In this document: positions 9,020-17,787 of the stretch, one piece after another
How positions within the stretch are numbered: position 1 is the first letter of the stretch
How the letters are laid out: each line of letters starts with the position of its first letter
Assembly: GCA_035648415.1 (NCBI GenBank)
Contig: DASRLO010000057.1
Span: 1-64,000, forward strand
Direction of reading: 5' to 3'
Origin: DATARH01 sp035648415
GTDB lineage: Bacteria; Pseudomonadota; Alphaproteobacteria; ATCC43930; CGMCC-115725
DNA length: 64,000 nucleotides
Program-made: the position numbers and the translations under genes
The notes under the pieces: model-generated
Told to the model about the DNA's origin: nothing
The model's input: only the letters and a program-made list of their open reading frames with translations
The model's database searches: none

Positions 9020-9973
9020 ATGGTCGCTCAACAACCTTCCTGCGTCGTTCTTGGCGGTGGCGGCTTCATTGGTACAAATCTTTGTCGCCGGCTCGCTGCT
9101 TCCGGGTATCGTGTCCGCGCCTTCGGCCGCCGCAGCCTGTTTCCGGACGATCTCCAGGGCGTCGAGTGGTACCAGGGCGATTTTACCGACACGGGTTCGG
9201 TGGCGGCCGCGATCGAGTCGTTCGACATCGTCTTTCACTTGATCCACGCAACGATGCCGCAGGCGGCAAATTTGGATATGGCGACCGACCTGCAAAGGAA
9301 CGTCGTCCCCTCGCTCGCGCTGTTGGACATTTGCCGCAAGCTCGCCGTCCGCCGGGTTATCTTCGTATCCTCCGGCGGGACAGTTTATGGCTGTCCGCAG
9401 CAGATACCAACCCCGGAGAACGCCCCCACGGATCCGATCTGCGCCTATGGCATCAGTAAGCTCGCCATAGAGAAATACCTGGCGCTCTACGAATATCTCC
9501 ATCACCTCGATTATCGCGTGCTGCGCATCACTAACCCATTCGGGCCGTTTCAGACCGCGCTGAAGAACCAGGGCGTTGTCGCGGCGCTGATCTCCCGGGC
9601 GCTGAATGGCGAACAGATGGAGATTTGGGGCGATGGCTCGGTGGTCCGCGATTTTATCTTTGTCGATGACGTGGTGGACGCGCTTGAAGCGGCGGTAGGC
9701 GATCAGGGCAGCGAGCGGATTTTCAATATTGGCAGCGGTCAGGGAAGGAGCCTGCGCGAGCTCATTGCGGCAATCGAGCGTCTGTTGGAGACCAAGCTGA
9801 ATATCCAATGGAAGCCCCGCCGATCGATTGACGTCCCGGCTTCCGTCGTTGCCATCGACCGGGCGCGGGAAAGTCTGGCTTGGGTGCCTAAGACCTCCTT
9901 TGAGGTCGGCCTGGAGAAGACGGTCGAATGGGGGCGGCGGCGACGTTCCGATGTCGAAAGGTTTTTTCGCTAA
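9020..9973 (+). CDS. NAD-dependent epimerase/dehydratase (GalE-like extended SDR)
   Basis: A 317-aa extended SDR with GGGGFIG at the N-terminus, FVSSGGTVYG around the catalytic Ser/Thr and YGISK as the Y-x3-K pair, then the NPFGP and DFIFVDDVVDA motifs typical of UDP-glucose 4-epimerases and related enzymes. The start at 9020 (MVAQQPSC) fits the family; the frame is open from 8867, but the upstream part is unlike the family. Divergent from the adjacent glycosyltransferase, it probably supplies or modifies a sugar nucleotide for it. Confidence 0.88.
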   Translation: MVAQQPSCVVLGGGGFIGTNLCRRLAASGYRVRAFGRRSLFPDDLQGVEWYQGDFTDTGSVAAAIESFDIVFHLIHATMPQAANLDMATDLQRNVVPSLALLDICRKLAVRRVIFVSSGGTVYGCPQQIPTPENAPTDPICAYGISKLAIEKYLALYEYLHHLDYRVLRITNPFGPFQTALKNQGVVAALISRALNGEQMEIWGDGSVVRDFIFVDDVVDALEAAVGDQGSERIFNIGSGQGRSLRELIAAIERLLETKLNIQWKPRRSIDVPASVVAIDRARESLAWVPKTSFEVGLEKTVEWGRRRRSDVERFFR

Positions 9974-10134
9974 CCCAACAGCGCTGCCCCTCCCCGAACT
10001 TGGGCTGGGCCAACGCCATTCTCCGCGGATGCCAGATACCGTATCGTGCTGCAGCCACCCGAGCCTAGACGAAGCGAGGGGGGGATAAAGGATGGTTCAA
10101 TCCCATAAATCATCAAAAAACTGAGGAAAGTCCT

Positions 10135-11781
10135 ATGAAAGTCATGGACGCGATCTCCGAGATCCTGAAGCGCGAGGGCGTCTCGACCCTGTTCTGCTTC
10201 CCGACGACGCCGATCATCGAGGCGGCGGTGGCGGCCGGCATCCGCCCGGTGATCTGCCGCCAGGAGCGGGTCGGCGTCCACATGGCCGACGGCTGCTCGC
10301 GGGTGCAGAACGGCAACCCGCCCGGCGTCTTCGCGATGCAATACGGGCCGGGCGCCGAGAATGCCTTTGCCGGCATCGCCTCGGCCTATTCGGATTCGAC
10401 GCCTCTCCTGCTGCTGCCCTTGGGCCACCCGCGCGAGACCGCGCACCATTTCCCGATGTTCAATTCGGTGCGCACCTATTCCAGCGTCACCAAGCAGGTC
10501 GAGCCGGTGGTGATGCCCGAGCATACGGTGGGCGCCATGCGGCGGGCGTTCAACGCGCTGAAGAACGGCCGCTCCGGCCCGGTCATGGTCGAGGTGCCGG
10601 CCGATGTAATGACCGCCGAATTCCCCGGCAACGACGTCCATTACGAGCGCGTCCGCCGCACCCGCTCGGCCGGCGACGAAGCCGATATCGACGAGGCGGC
10701 GAAGAAGCTGATCGCCGCCAAGGTGCCGATGATCATCGCCGGCCAGGGCGTGCTCTACGCCGAGGCCACGGACGAATTACTGGCGCTGGCCGAACTGCTC
10801 GACGCGCCGGTGATGACGACGACCGACGGCAAGAGCGCCTTTCCCGAAGACCACGCGCTGGCGCTCGGTTCGGGCGGCACGGTCTATACCGGGCACGGCC
10901 GGCATTTCCTGCATGAGAGCGATTTGATCTTCGCGGTCGGCACCTCGCTCACCAAGCACAACATCTCGACCCCAATCATCCCCGACGGCAAGCGCATCAT
11001 CCACGCCACCAACGACACCCGCGATTTGTTCAAGACGCATCCCTGCGAAGTGCCGATCCTCGGCGACGCCAAGCTGGTGCTGAAACAGATGATCGCGGCG
11101 GTGACCGACCGGCTCGGCACGAAGAACCACTCGACCGGCGCGCGCAAGACCATCGCGACGAAGAAGGCCGAATGGCTGGCGCGTTGGGAGCCGAAGCTGC
11201 GCTCGCAGGAAATCCCGATCTGCCCCTATTTCGTGATGTCGGAATTCATGCGGGTAATCCCGTCGGAAGACGCGATCGTGACGCACGACAGCGGCAGCCC
11301 GCGCGACCAGCTCCTGCCGATATACGTCGCGAAAAAGCCGCGCGGCTATCTCGGCTGGGGCAAGTCGCACCAGCTCGGCACCGGCTTGGGCCTGGCGATC
11401 GGCGCCAAGATGGGCGCGCCCGACAAGATGTGCGTCAACTTCATGGGCGACGCGGCGTTCGGCATGACCGGGCTCGATTTCGAGACCGCGGCGCGCAGCA
11501 ACATCCCGATCACCACGATCGTCCTCAACAATTCAACGATGGCGATCGAGACCCACGCGATGGCCTACAGCCACGAGAAGCACAAGACGCGCGACCTCGG
11601 CGGCAATTACGCCAATCTGGCGGCCGATCTCGGCGGCTGGAGCGAGCGCGTGACGCGGCCCGACGAGGTCGGCCCGGCGATCCAGCGCGCCCGCCGCGTC
11701 AACGAAAACGGCCGCGCCGCGCTCCTCGAATTCATCACCAGCGCCGAGACCGCCTTCTCGCATCGCAGGGGCGCAGCTTAG
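10135..11781 (+). CDS. Thiamine-diphosphate-dependent enzyme (acetolactate synthase/benzoylformate decarboxylase-like)
   Basis: This 548-aa protein has the three-domain layout of the ThDP decarboxylase superfamily. The N-terminal Pyr domain has the activating Glu in CRQERVGVHMADG (about 42-54), the middle domain is a NAD/FAD-like Rossmann domain, and the C-terminal PP domain has the GDAAFGMTG...NN motif. A strong Shine-Dalgarno GAGGAAAG lies 5-12 bases before the ATG. It is too divergent to be called IlvB with confidence, and no small subunit follows. With a hydrolase and a dioxygenase nearby, a role in degrading a 2-oxo acid is possible but only inferred. The region 9974-10134 upstream holds only the presumed promoter. 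Confidence 0.85.
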   Translation: MKVMDAISEILKREGVSTLFCFPTTPIIEAAVAAGIRPVICRQERVGVHMADGCSRVQNGNPPGVFAMQYGPGAENAFAGIASAYSDSTPLLLLPLGHPRETAHHFPMFNSVRTYSSVTKQVEPVVMPEHTVGAMRRAFNALKNGRSGPVMVEVPADVMTAEFPGNDVHYERVRRTRSAGDEADIDEAAKKLIAAKVPMIIAGQGVLYAEATDELLALAELLDAPVMTTTDGKSAFPEDHALALGSGGTVYTGHGRHFLHESDLIFAVGTSLTKHNISTPIIPDGKRIIHATNDTRDLFKTHPCEVPILGDAKLVLKQMIAAVTDRLGTKNHSTGARKTIATKKAEWLARWEPKLRSQEIPICPYFVMSEFMRVIPSEDAIVTHDSGSPRDQLLPIYVAKKPRGYLGWGKSHQLGTGLGLAIGAKMGAPDKMCVNFMGDAAFGMTGLDFETAARSNIPITTIVLNNSTMAIETHAMAYSHEKHKTRDLGGNYANLAADLGGWSERVTRPDEVGPAIQRARRVNENGRAALLEFITSAETAFSHRRGAA

Positions 11782-11817
11782 CCAGCGCCACCTTTCATCG
11801 CCTCCCGCGGGCTTGAC

Positions 11818-12987
11818 CTACCCCGCCAGCGAATAGCGCGGGTCGGCGGCGAGGCATTCGGCTTCGGGCAGGCCGAGTTCCTTGCGCACGAGGTTCGTGC
11901 CCAACACCATCGCCACCATCTTGTATTGCGCGTGGCGACGGCTCATGCCTTCGCGGCCCATCCCGCAATCGGACGAGATGACGAGCCGTTCGGCCGGGAT
12001 GTGCATCAGCGCCTCGCGAATGATGGCGGCAACCTGGTCGGGCCGCTCAATCTGCAGCGTGTGGTGGTCGATGACGCCGATCACCACCTTCTTGCCGGTC
12101 ACGATTTTGCCGATCGCGGCGAGGTCGCCGGTGCCCGACGAGCAGGTCTCGAAGGTCAGGGCGTCGGCGTCGACCTGGTTGAGCGCTTCGAGCGTCGGCT
12201 GGTAGCTCTGCACGTCGCGGAAGATACGCTGCTGCGCCGGGTTGCCCCAGCAAGTGTGGCACCACAATTCGGTCTTGCCGCGAAGCCCTTTGACCGTGTT
12301 GTTGAAGATTTTGACCAGCTCGGGGATATCGAGGCCGAACGGCTTGCCGCGGGCGGGCACCATGTGGATTTGCGGCTCCTCCATCTGGATCACCGGACAG
12401 CCGGAATCGGCGAGCGCGTTCAGTTCCCGGTTGATCGCTTCACTGAACGCCCAGACGCGCTCGACCGGGTCCTTGTAATAGTCGTCGCGGACCGCGGCGG
12501 CCAACAGCTCCGGCATGATCGTGCCAAATTTGACGGGCCGCCGGGTTAGGCGCTGCGCCACCTTCCACATCGCGCCGTATTGCAGGTTGCCGGGGCCGAG
12601 CGGCCCGGTAATGCGCGGCAGCACGCGCGCTTCAAGCTGGTCGTGCAGGATCATCCCGCGCGGCGGCGCGGCGTTGGCTACCGCGGGCGGGGTCAGCGCG
12701 ACCTCGCGCGAAAACCCGGCCATGTGGGTCAGCGGATAACTCTGCCAGCTCCAGCCGCCGATCTCCTCGTCGTAATGCGCGTCGCCGTCGGTGCAGATGT
12801 CGAGCCCCGCCACTTCCTGCGCGCGCAAATGGGTCGAGACCGCATCCTCGTACTGCTCGCGCCAGCGGGCGTTGACCATCGCCTCGAGGAAGCTGCTCCG
12901 GCCGAGCTGGGCGGTGTGCCAATGGGGGCGCGGCAGCGAGCCGATGATCGAGGTCGGCATGACGATGCCGTCCGAGGCTTTGTACAT
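11818..12987 (-). CDS. Cobalamin-independent methionine synthase (MetE) C-terminal-domain-like protein
   Basis: A stand-alone 389-aa protein resembling the catalytic C-terminal barrel of MetE/UROD-like proteins. The zinc-site type residues are seen as HTCWGN, FETCSSG and SSDCGMG, and the N-terminus has GSLPRP. There is no MetE N-terminal domain. Such proteins are often annotated as methionine synthase II or 5-methyltetrahydropteroyltriglutamate-homocysteine methyltransferase-like, but stand-alone forms in catabolic contexts can act as demethylases. The family is clear; the substrate is not. The start is ATG 12987; an internal ATG at 12960 is possible. It lies next to a hydrolase and a broken ring-cleavage dioxygenase. 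Confidence 0.82.
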   Translation of the reverse strand: MYKASDGIVMPTSIIGSLPRPHWHTAQLGRSSFLEAMVNARWREQYEDAVSTHLRAQEVAGLDICTDGDAHYDEEIGGWSWQSYPLTHMAGFSREVALTPPAVANAAPPRGMILHDQLEARVLPRITGPLGPGNLQYGAMWKVAQRLTRRPVKFGTIMPELLAAAVRDDYYKDPVERVWAFSEAINRELNALADSGCPVIQMEEPQIHMVPARGKPFGLDIPELVKIFNNTVKGLRGKTELWCHTCWGNPAQQRIFRDVQSYQPTLEALNQVDADALTFETCSSGTGDLAAIGKIVTGKKVVIGVIDHHTLQIERPDQVAAIIREALMHIPAERLVISSDCGMGREGMSRRHAQYKMVAMVLGTNLVRKELGLPEAECLAADPRYSLAG

Positions 12988-12998
12988 GGCGCTTCTCT

Positions 12999-13092
12999 GT
13001 CATTGCGAGTCGCCGCAGGCGGCGCGGCAATCTCCCTCCGCCTTGGCCCTCTACCGCACGAGATTGCGTCGTCGCTGCGCTCCTCGCAATGA
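12999..13092. repeat. Dispersed palindromic element, family A
   Basis: This 94-bp element has TCATTGCGAG at its left end and the exact reverse complement CTCGCAATGA at its right end, with further internal pairing (GCAATCTC and GAGATTGC). A second copy occurs at 17796-17884. It lies between the MetE-like gene start and the alpha/beta hydrolase stop and has no coding role here. Confidence 0.8.
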
Positions 13093-13101
13093 CGACTTGG
13101 A

Positions 13102-13911
13102 TTACCCGCCCCGCCGCTTCAAAAAATCGAGAGTTGCATCGGCCGCTTGCTCGGCGTGGGTCGCGGCGACGTGGTAGGAGTTGCCGGGAAAAACCATGAG
13201 TTGCGAGCCCGCGATCTGCTCCTGCCAGGCGCGCATCGCGGCGACCGAGCCGAGCCCGCTTTCCTCGGTGGTGATGACCAAGGTCGGGCATTTGATCTTC
13301 GGGATGTCGGCGCGGATGTCGGCGCAGGCGATCGTCGGCATGAAGCCGAGCTGCGTCGACAGCGCGGTGCGCGCCATGTACTTGACCCAGAACTCGAACC
13401 CCTCAGGCGGGAAGGCGCTGCCGAGCCGGTTGGCCATGTTCTGGCGGGCCCAGTATTCGACGCCGTGCTCCTCGAACATCTTGACCGTCTCGGGGACCTT
13501 TTCGGCGACCCCCTCGCGGAACGGCGGCGGCGAGCCGACCACGGTCAGCGTCTTCACCCGCTCGGGCCGCCGCGCCGCGAAGGCGCGGGCCACCGTACCG
13601 CCGATCTTGGCGCCGACAAGGTGAAAGCGGTCGACCCCGAGATGGTCCATCAGCAGGCAGAAATCCTCGACCAGCCGGTCGAGCGTCCACGGGAACTCGC
13701 GCGGCATCGGCGACGATTGGCCGAAGCCGCGCATGTCGGGCCGCACCACTCGATAGTGCCGCGCCAGCTTCGGGACCCACTTCCACCAGGCAAGCCCGCT
13801 CTCGGCGTTGCCGTGCAGCAGCAGCACGGTTTCCGGCTGCGTCCACGGGTCGGTGAAATCGTCGGCCGCGTAATGCATGTCGAGATCGGGCGAGGGGCGG
13901 AAGCTCGGCAT
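13102..13911 (-). CDS. Alpha/beta-fold hydrolase with Lys in place of the nucleophile Ser
   Basis: A 269-aa alpha/beta hydrolase with the oxyanion segment LLLHGNAESG (about 30-39), the DMRGFGQS loop (about 59-66) and the C-terminal His region. The nucleophile elbow, normally G-x-S-x-G, reads LVGAKIGG (98-105), so Lys102 sits where Ser, Cys or Asp is expected; I checked the codon (AAG) in the DNA. Either the protein is non-hydrolytic, for instance a cofactor-free decarboxylase or lyase-like fold member, or it uses another residue. The context (MetE-like, ThDP enzyme, LigB-type dioxygenase) suggests a catabolic pathway, which is inference. The start is the ATG at 13911. Confidence 0.85.
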   Translation of the reverse strand: MPSFRPSPDLDMHYAADDFTDPWTQPETVLLLHGNAESGLAWWKWVPKLARHYRVVRPDMRGFGQSSPMPREFPWTLDRLVEDFCLLMDHLGVDRFHLVGAKIGGTVARAFAARRPERVKTLTVVGSPPPFREGVAEKVPETVKMFEEHGVEYWARQNMANRLGSAFPPEGFEFWVKYMARTALSTQLGFMPTIACADIRADIPKIKCPTLVITTEESGLGSVAAMRAWQEQIAGSQLMVFPGNSYHVAATHAEQAADATLDFLKRRGG

Positions 13912-14016
13912 TTCGTGTCTCCCAGCGCGTTTGTCCGATCCTAGTCGAGAACCGCCGGCCGCTCTGCTATGATTTCGCCAACGGCCACAGGGCCTCCATT
14001 GTCAGGGAGCGGCACG

Positions 14017-15067
14017 ATGGGCGAAATCCTCGGTATCGGCGTCACCCACTATCCCCCGCTGATGCAATCCGACGTGCAGATGGCGGGCCTGCTCAATCGC
14101 ACGCTCGACAGCGACCAGGTACCCGAGGCCTTGAAGGATCCGAAGACCTGGCCGGCGCAGATGCGCAAGGAATGGGACGATCCCGTGGCCTCGGCCACCG
14201 AGCACCGCGGCGGCTGGTCGACGGCTTCCGCAAGGCGCGCGAGGCGCTCGATGCGTTCAAGCCCGATTTCGTCGTCATTTTCGGCGACGACCAGTACGAG
14301 AATTTCCGCGAGGAGGGGTGCCCTCGTTCTGCGTGTTCCTTCAGGAGGAGACCGCGTCGCAGCCGTTCGCCCGCTACAACGCCGGCAACACCAATGTCTG
14401 GGGCGAGGGCAAGGATACCGTCGTCAACACCAAGGGCCACAAGGCCGGCGCATCGTACATCGCGGCAAAGTTGATCGAGCAGGATTTCGACGTCAGCTAC
14501 GCCTATCGCATGCGCTACGAGAACGGGCTGCCGCACGCCTTTATCAACACGGTGATGTATCTCGACTACGACCGCACGGGTTTTCCGTACCCGGTGGTGC
14601 CGTTCCACGTGAATTGCTACGGGTCGAGCGTCATCGCCAAGCGCGGCTCGACCGCGCACCTGACCGGCGACGCCGACCCCAATCTGGTCGACCCGCCGGG
14701 GCCGAATCCGCGGCGCTGCTTCGACATCGGCGGGGCGATGGCGCGGGTTCTGAGCGAGAGCCCGTGGCGGGTGGCGCTGATTGCCTCGTCGAGCTGGTCG
14801 CACGCGTTTTTGACGCCGAAGAACCACTACCTCTATCCCGACAATGCCGGCGACCGGGCGCGCTTCGACGAGCTGGCCTCGGGCAAGCTGGCGCGCTGGC
14901 GCGACCTCACCACCGCCGAGATCGAGGATGCCGGGCAGCAGGAGTTTCTCAACTGGGTCACGCTCGGCGGCGCGATGAGCGAGTTGCGCCGCGAGCCCGA
15001 AATCATCGACTACATCGAATCGTACATCTTCAATTCCGACAAATGCTTCGCGGTGTTCCGCCCGTAG
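14017..15067 (+). pseudogene. Class III extradiol ring-cleavage dioxygenase, LigB-type catalytic subunit (two frameshifts)
   Basis: The protein is readable only by joining three frames. The first segment begins MGEILGIGVTHYPPLM (14017 to about 14200), the second contains LVDGFRKAREALDAF and FVVIFGDDQYENFREEG (about 14200-14320), and the third runs from PSFCVFLQEE to FAVFRP (about 14320-15067). Each junction is explained by one missing base: in GCACCGCGGCGGCTGG near 14205 and in the G run of GAGGAGGGGTGCCC near 14315. The HYPP and GDDQYENF regions are where metal-binding residues of this family usually lie. Either the gene is decayed or the two homopolymer/GC-rich sites are assembly errors. 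It is divergent from the hydrolase at 13911. The total length of about 350 aa fits the family. Confidence 0.82.
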
Positions 15068-15270
15068 AACCCTCGCGCCTTTCCCGCGAGTCAGAAGCCC
15101 GGAGGGCATGGTGGTGGGGCAAGGCGGCGGCGGCTCAAGCGGGTCAAGCCCGCGACGGCGACTGCAAGCATGAGACAACGTGTCGCCGCTGCGAGGCGTG
15201 CGGGTTTGCCGCGCGCGCCTCGTCTCTGCGATAATGCCGGCGACCAACTCGCCTTGAGGACAGGCCCAGG

Positions 15271-17259
15271 ATGATCGACGAGATCGGGCATTTCGCCTTG
15301 GTGCTCGCGCTGTGCATCGCGGTGATCCAGGCGACCGTGCCGCTCTATGGCGCGGCGAAAGGCGACGGCGCGCTGATCGCGCTGGCGCGGCCGGCGGCGC
15401 TGGCGCAGTTCGTCTTTGTCGCGACCGCCTTCTTCGCGCTGATGCACGCCTATGCGACGTCGGATTTCTCGATGCTCAACGTCGCCGCCAATTCGTCGAG
15501 CATGAAGCCGCTGCTCTATAAAATCACCGGCGTGTGGAGCAACCACGAAGGCTCGATGGTCCTCTGGGTCTTCATGCTGTCGCTGTTCGGCGCCGCCGTC
15601 GCGGTGTTCAGCAACAATTTGCCGCCGGCCTTGCGGGCGCGGGTGCTGGCGGTGCAGGCGATGATCGGGGTCGGGTTCCTCCTCTTCATCCTGTTCACCT
15701 CGAACCCGTTTCTGCGCCTCTTCCCGGTGCCGGTCGACGGCAACGGCCTCAACCCGATCCTCGAGGACCGCGGCCTGGCGTTCCACCCGCCCTGTCTCTA
15801 TGCCGGCTATGTCGGGTTCTCGATCTCGTTCTGCTTCGCGATCGCCGCGCTGATCGAGGGCCGCGTCGACCCGGCCTGGGCGCGCTGGGTGCGGCCGTGG
15901 ACACTCGCCGCCTGGTGCGCCCTCACCGTCGGCATCGCGATGGGCAGCTGGTGGTCGTATTACACGCTCGGCTGGGGCGGCTGGTGGTATTGGGACCCGG
16001 TCGAGAACGCCTCGTTCATGCCATGGATCATCGGCACCGCGCTGTTGCACTCGGCGATCGTCGTCGAGAAGCGCGACACGCTCAAAGCCTGGACGATCCT
16101 GCTCGCGATCCTCACCTTCTCGCTGTCGCTGATCGGCACCTTCCTGGTGCGCTCGGGGGTATTGACCTCGGTCCACGCCTTCGCCTCCGACCCGCGACGC
16201 GGGGTTTTCATCCTGCTGCTGCTCGGCGTCGCGACCGGAGGCGCGCTTTTGCTCTTCGCGATCCGCGCGCCGAGCTTGCAGGGCGGCGGCCTCTTCGCCC
16301 CGATCTCGCGCGAGGGCGGGCTGTTGCTCAACAACCTGCTGCTCACCACGGCCGCCGCCACGGTACTGCTCGGCACGCTCTATCCGCTGTTTCTCGATGT
16401 CGTCTCGAAGCAGAAAGTTTCGGTCGGTCCGCCGTTCTTCAATATGACCTTTGTGCCGATCATGATCCCGCTGCTGATCGCGATGGCGGTCGGGCCGATG
16501 ATGTCGTGGAAGCGCGGCGATCTGTGGGCAGCGCTGCAGCGGCTGAAGCTGGGCTTCGCGATCGCCGCCGGCGCCGCGGTCTTGACGATGATCGTGATGG
16601 GATTCAAGTCCGTCGGCGCTGCCTGCGGTCTGGCCCTCGCGGCCTGGATTCTAACGGCGGTAATCGTCGAATGGGCCGGACGCATCCGCCTGTTCTCCGA
16701 GCCCCTGGGCAGCAGTTTCCGGCGGGCGGTGCGCCTGCCGCGCGCCGCCTGGGGCATGAGTTTCGCCCATGCCGGGATGGCGATCGTCGTCGCCGGCATT
16801 ACCGGCTCCTCGGCCTGGACCGTCGAGAAGATCGAGAATGTGAAGCCCGGCGGGTCGGTCGAGCTGGCCGGCTACACCATCGCGCTCGATGCGGTGAAGG
16901 ACGTGCGCGGCCCCGATTATATCGCGACCCGCGCCGACATGCGCCTCCTGAAAGGCGACGAGCTCATTGCCCAGATGCACCCCGAAAAGCGTTTCTTCCC
17001 GCTCGAGAACGGCAACCAGACCGACGTCGCAATCCGCACCAACCTCTTGGCCGATGTCTACGCGGTGATCGGCGACGCCGACGGCAAGGGCAGCTACACG
17101 CTGCGGCTCTACTACAACCCGCTGGTGCCGTTGATCTGGCTCGGCGCGGCGACGATGGCGTTTGGCGGCCTCGTCTCGCTGAGCGACCGGCGCCACCGGG
17201 TCGGCGCACCGCGGCGCGCCCGTATCGTTGCGGCCGCGGCGGCTCAGCCGGCGGAATAA
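15271..17259 (+). CDS. ccmF: Cytochrome c-type biogenesis protein CcmF (haem lyase component)
   Basis: A 662-aa polytopic membrane protein of the System I cytochrome c maturation pathway, which ligates haem from holo-CcmE to apocytochromes with CcmH. The tryptophan-rich WWD motif is clear: GWGGWWYWDPVENASFMPW near residue 235. Multiple membrane segments and a large periplasmic loop near the C-terminus fit. The start ATG follows TTGAGGACAGG. The stop is directly followed by ccmG with no gap. The ccmA-E genes are not in the window, so this is the distal half of a split ccm set. The 203 bp upstream contain no gene. Confidence 0.97.
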   Translation: MIDEIGHFALVLALCIAVIQATVPLYGAAKGDGALIALARPAALAQFVFVATAFFALMHAYATSDFSMLNVAANSSSMKPLLYKITGVWSNHEGSMVLWVFMLSLFGAAVAVFSNNLPPALRARVLAVQAMIGVGFLLFILFTSNPFLRLFPVPVDGNGLNPILEDRGLAFHPPCLYAGYVGFSISFCFAIAALIEGRVDPAWARWVRPWTLAAWCALTVGIAMGSWWSYYTLGWGGWWYWDPVENASFMPWIIGTALLHSAIVVEKRDTLKAWTILLAILTFSLSLIGTFLVRSGVLTSVHAFASDPRRGVFILLLLGVATGGALLLFAIRAPSLQGGGLFAPISREGGLLLNNLLLTTAAATVLLGTLYPLFLDVVSKQKVSVGPPFFNMTFVPIMIPLLIAMAVGPMMSWKRGDLWAALQRLKLGFAIAAGAAVLTMIVMGFKSVGAACGLALAAWILTAVIVEWAGRIRLFSEPLGSSFRRAVRLPRAAWGMSFAHAGMAIVVAGITGSSAWTVEKIENVKPGGSVELAGYTIALDAVKDVRGPDYIATRADMRLLKGDELIAQMHPEKRFFPLENGNQTDVAIRTNLLADVYAVIGDADGKGSYTLRLYYNPLVPLIWLGAATMAFGGLVSLSDRRHRVGAPRRARIVAAAAAQPAE

Positions 17260-17787
17260 ATGCGCCGCTGGTTCTACCTCCTGCCGATCGTCGTGTTCGG
17301 GCTGATGGCGGCCGGGTTCTATGTCGGGCTCGGCATCGACAGCAACGTGCTGCCCTCGGCGCTGATCAACGAGGAGGCGCCGACCTTCGACCTGCCGCCG
17401 TTGCCCGGCAGCGACAAGGGTTTCTCCTCGGCCGATCTGCAAGGCCATGTCAGCCTCGTCAACACCTTCGCCTCGTGGTGCGGGCCGTGCCGGATGGAGC
17501 ATCCGGTGCTGAACGCGCTCGCCGCGAGGAAGCAGGTGCCGATCTACGGCATCAACTACAAGGACACCGGCGAGGCCGCGAACGGCTGGATCAAGTCATT
17601 GGGCGACCCCTATACGCGGATCGGCATGGATAGCGGCCGGGTCGGGATCGACTGGGGCGTTTACGGCGTGCCCGAGACCTTCATCGTCGATAAGACCGGC
17701 CACATCCGCTACAAGCATGTCGGTCCGCTGAGCGAGGCCGACATCGACGACAAGATCATGCCGCTCGTGGCCAAGCTGCAGAAATGA
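17260..17787 (+). CDS. ccmG: Thiol:disulfide interchange protein CcmG/DsbE
   Basis: A 175-aa membrane-anchored periplasmic thioredoxin that keeps apocytochrome c cysteines reduced. It has an N-terminal signal anchor (about 5-22), the active site WCGPCRMEHP (about 73-82) and the cis-Pro loop GVYGVPETF. The gene starts immediately after the ccmF stop, and its TGA (17785-17787) overlaps the proposed ATG of ccmH (17784), which implies translational coupling. Confidence 0.96.
   Translation: MRRWFYLLPIVVFGLMAAGFYVGLGIDSNVLPSALINEEAPTFDLPPLPGSDKGFSSADLQGHVSLVNTFASWCGPCRMEHPVLNALAARKQVPIYGINYKDTGEAANGWIKSLGDPYTRIGMDSGRVGIDWGVYGVPETFIVDKTGHIRYKHVGPLSEADIDDKIMPLVAKLQK

Noticed and set aside
10135..11781. 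Acetolactate synthase large subunit (ilvB)
   Set aside because: The ThDP enzyme lacks a neighbouring small subunit and is too divergent in its middle and C-terminal regions to be named beyond the superfamily.
15534..17633. 699-codon plus-strand frame overlapping ccmF and ccmG
   Set aside because: Out-of-frame translation of clearly identified ccmF/ccmG with no motifs; a GC shadow.
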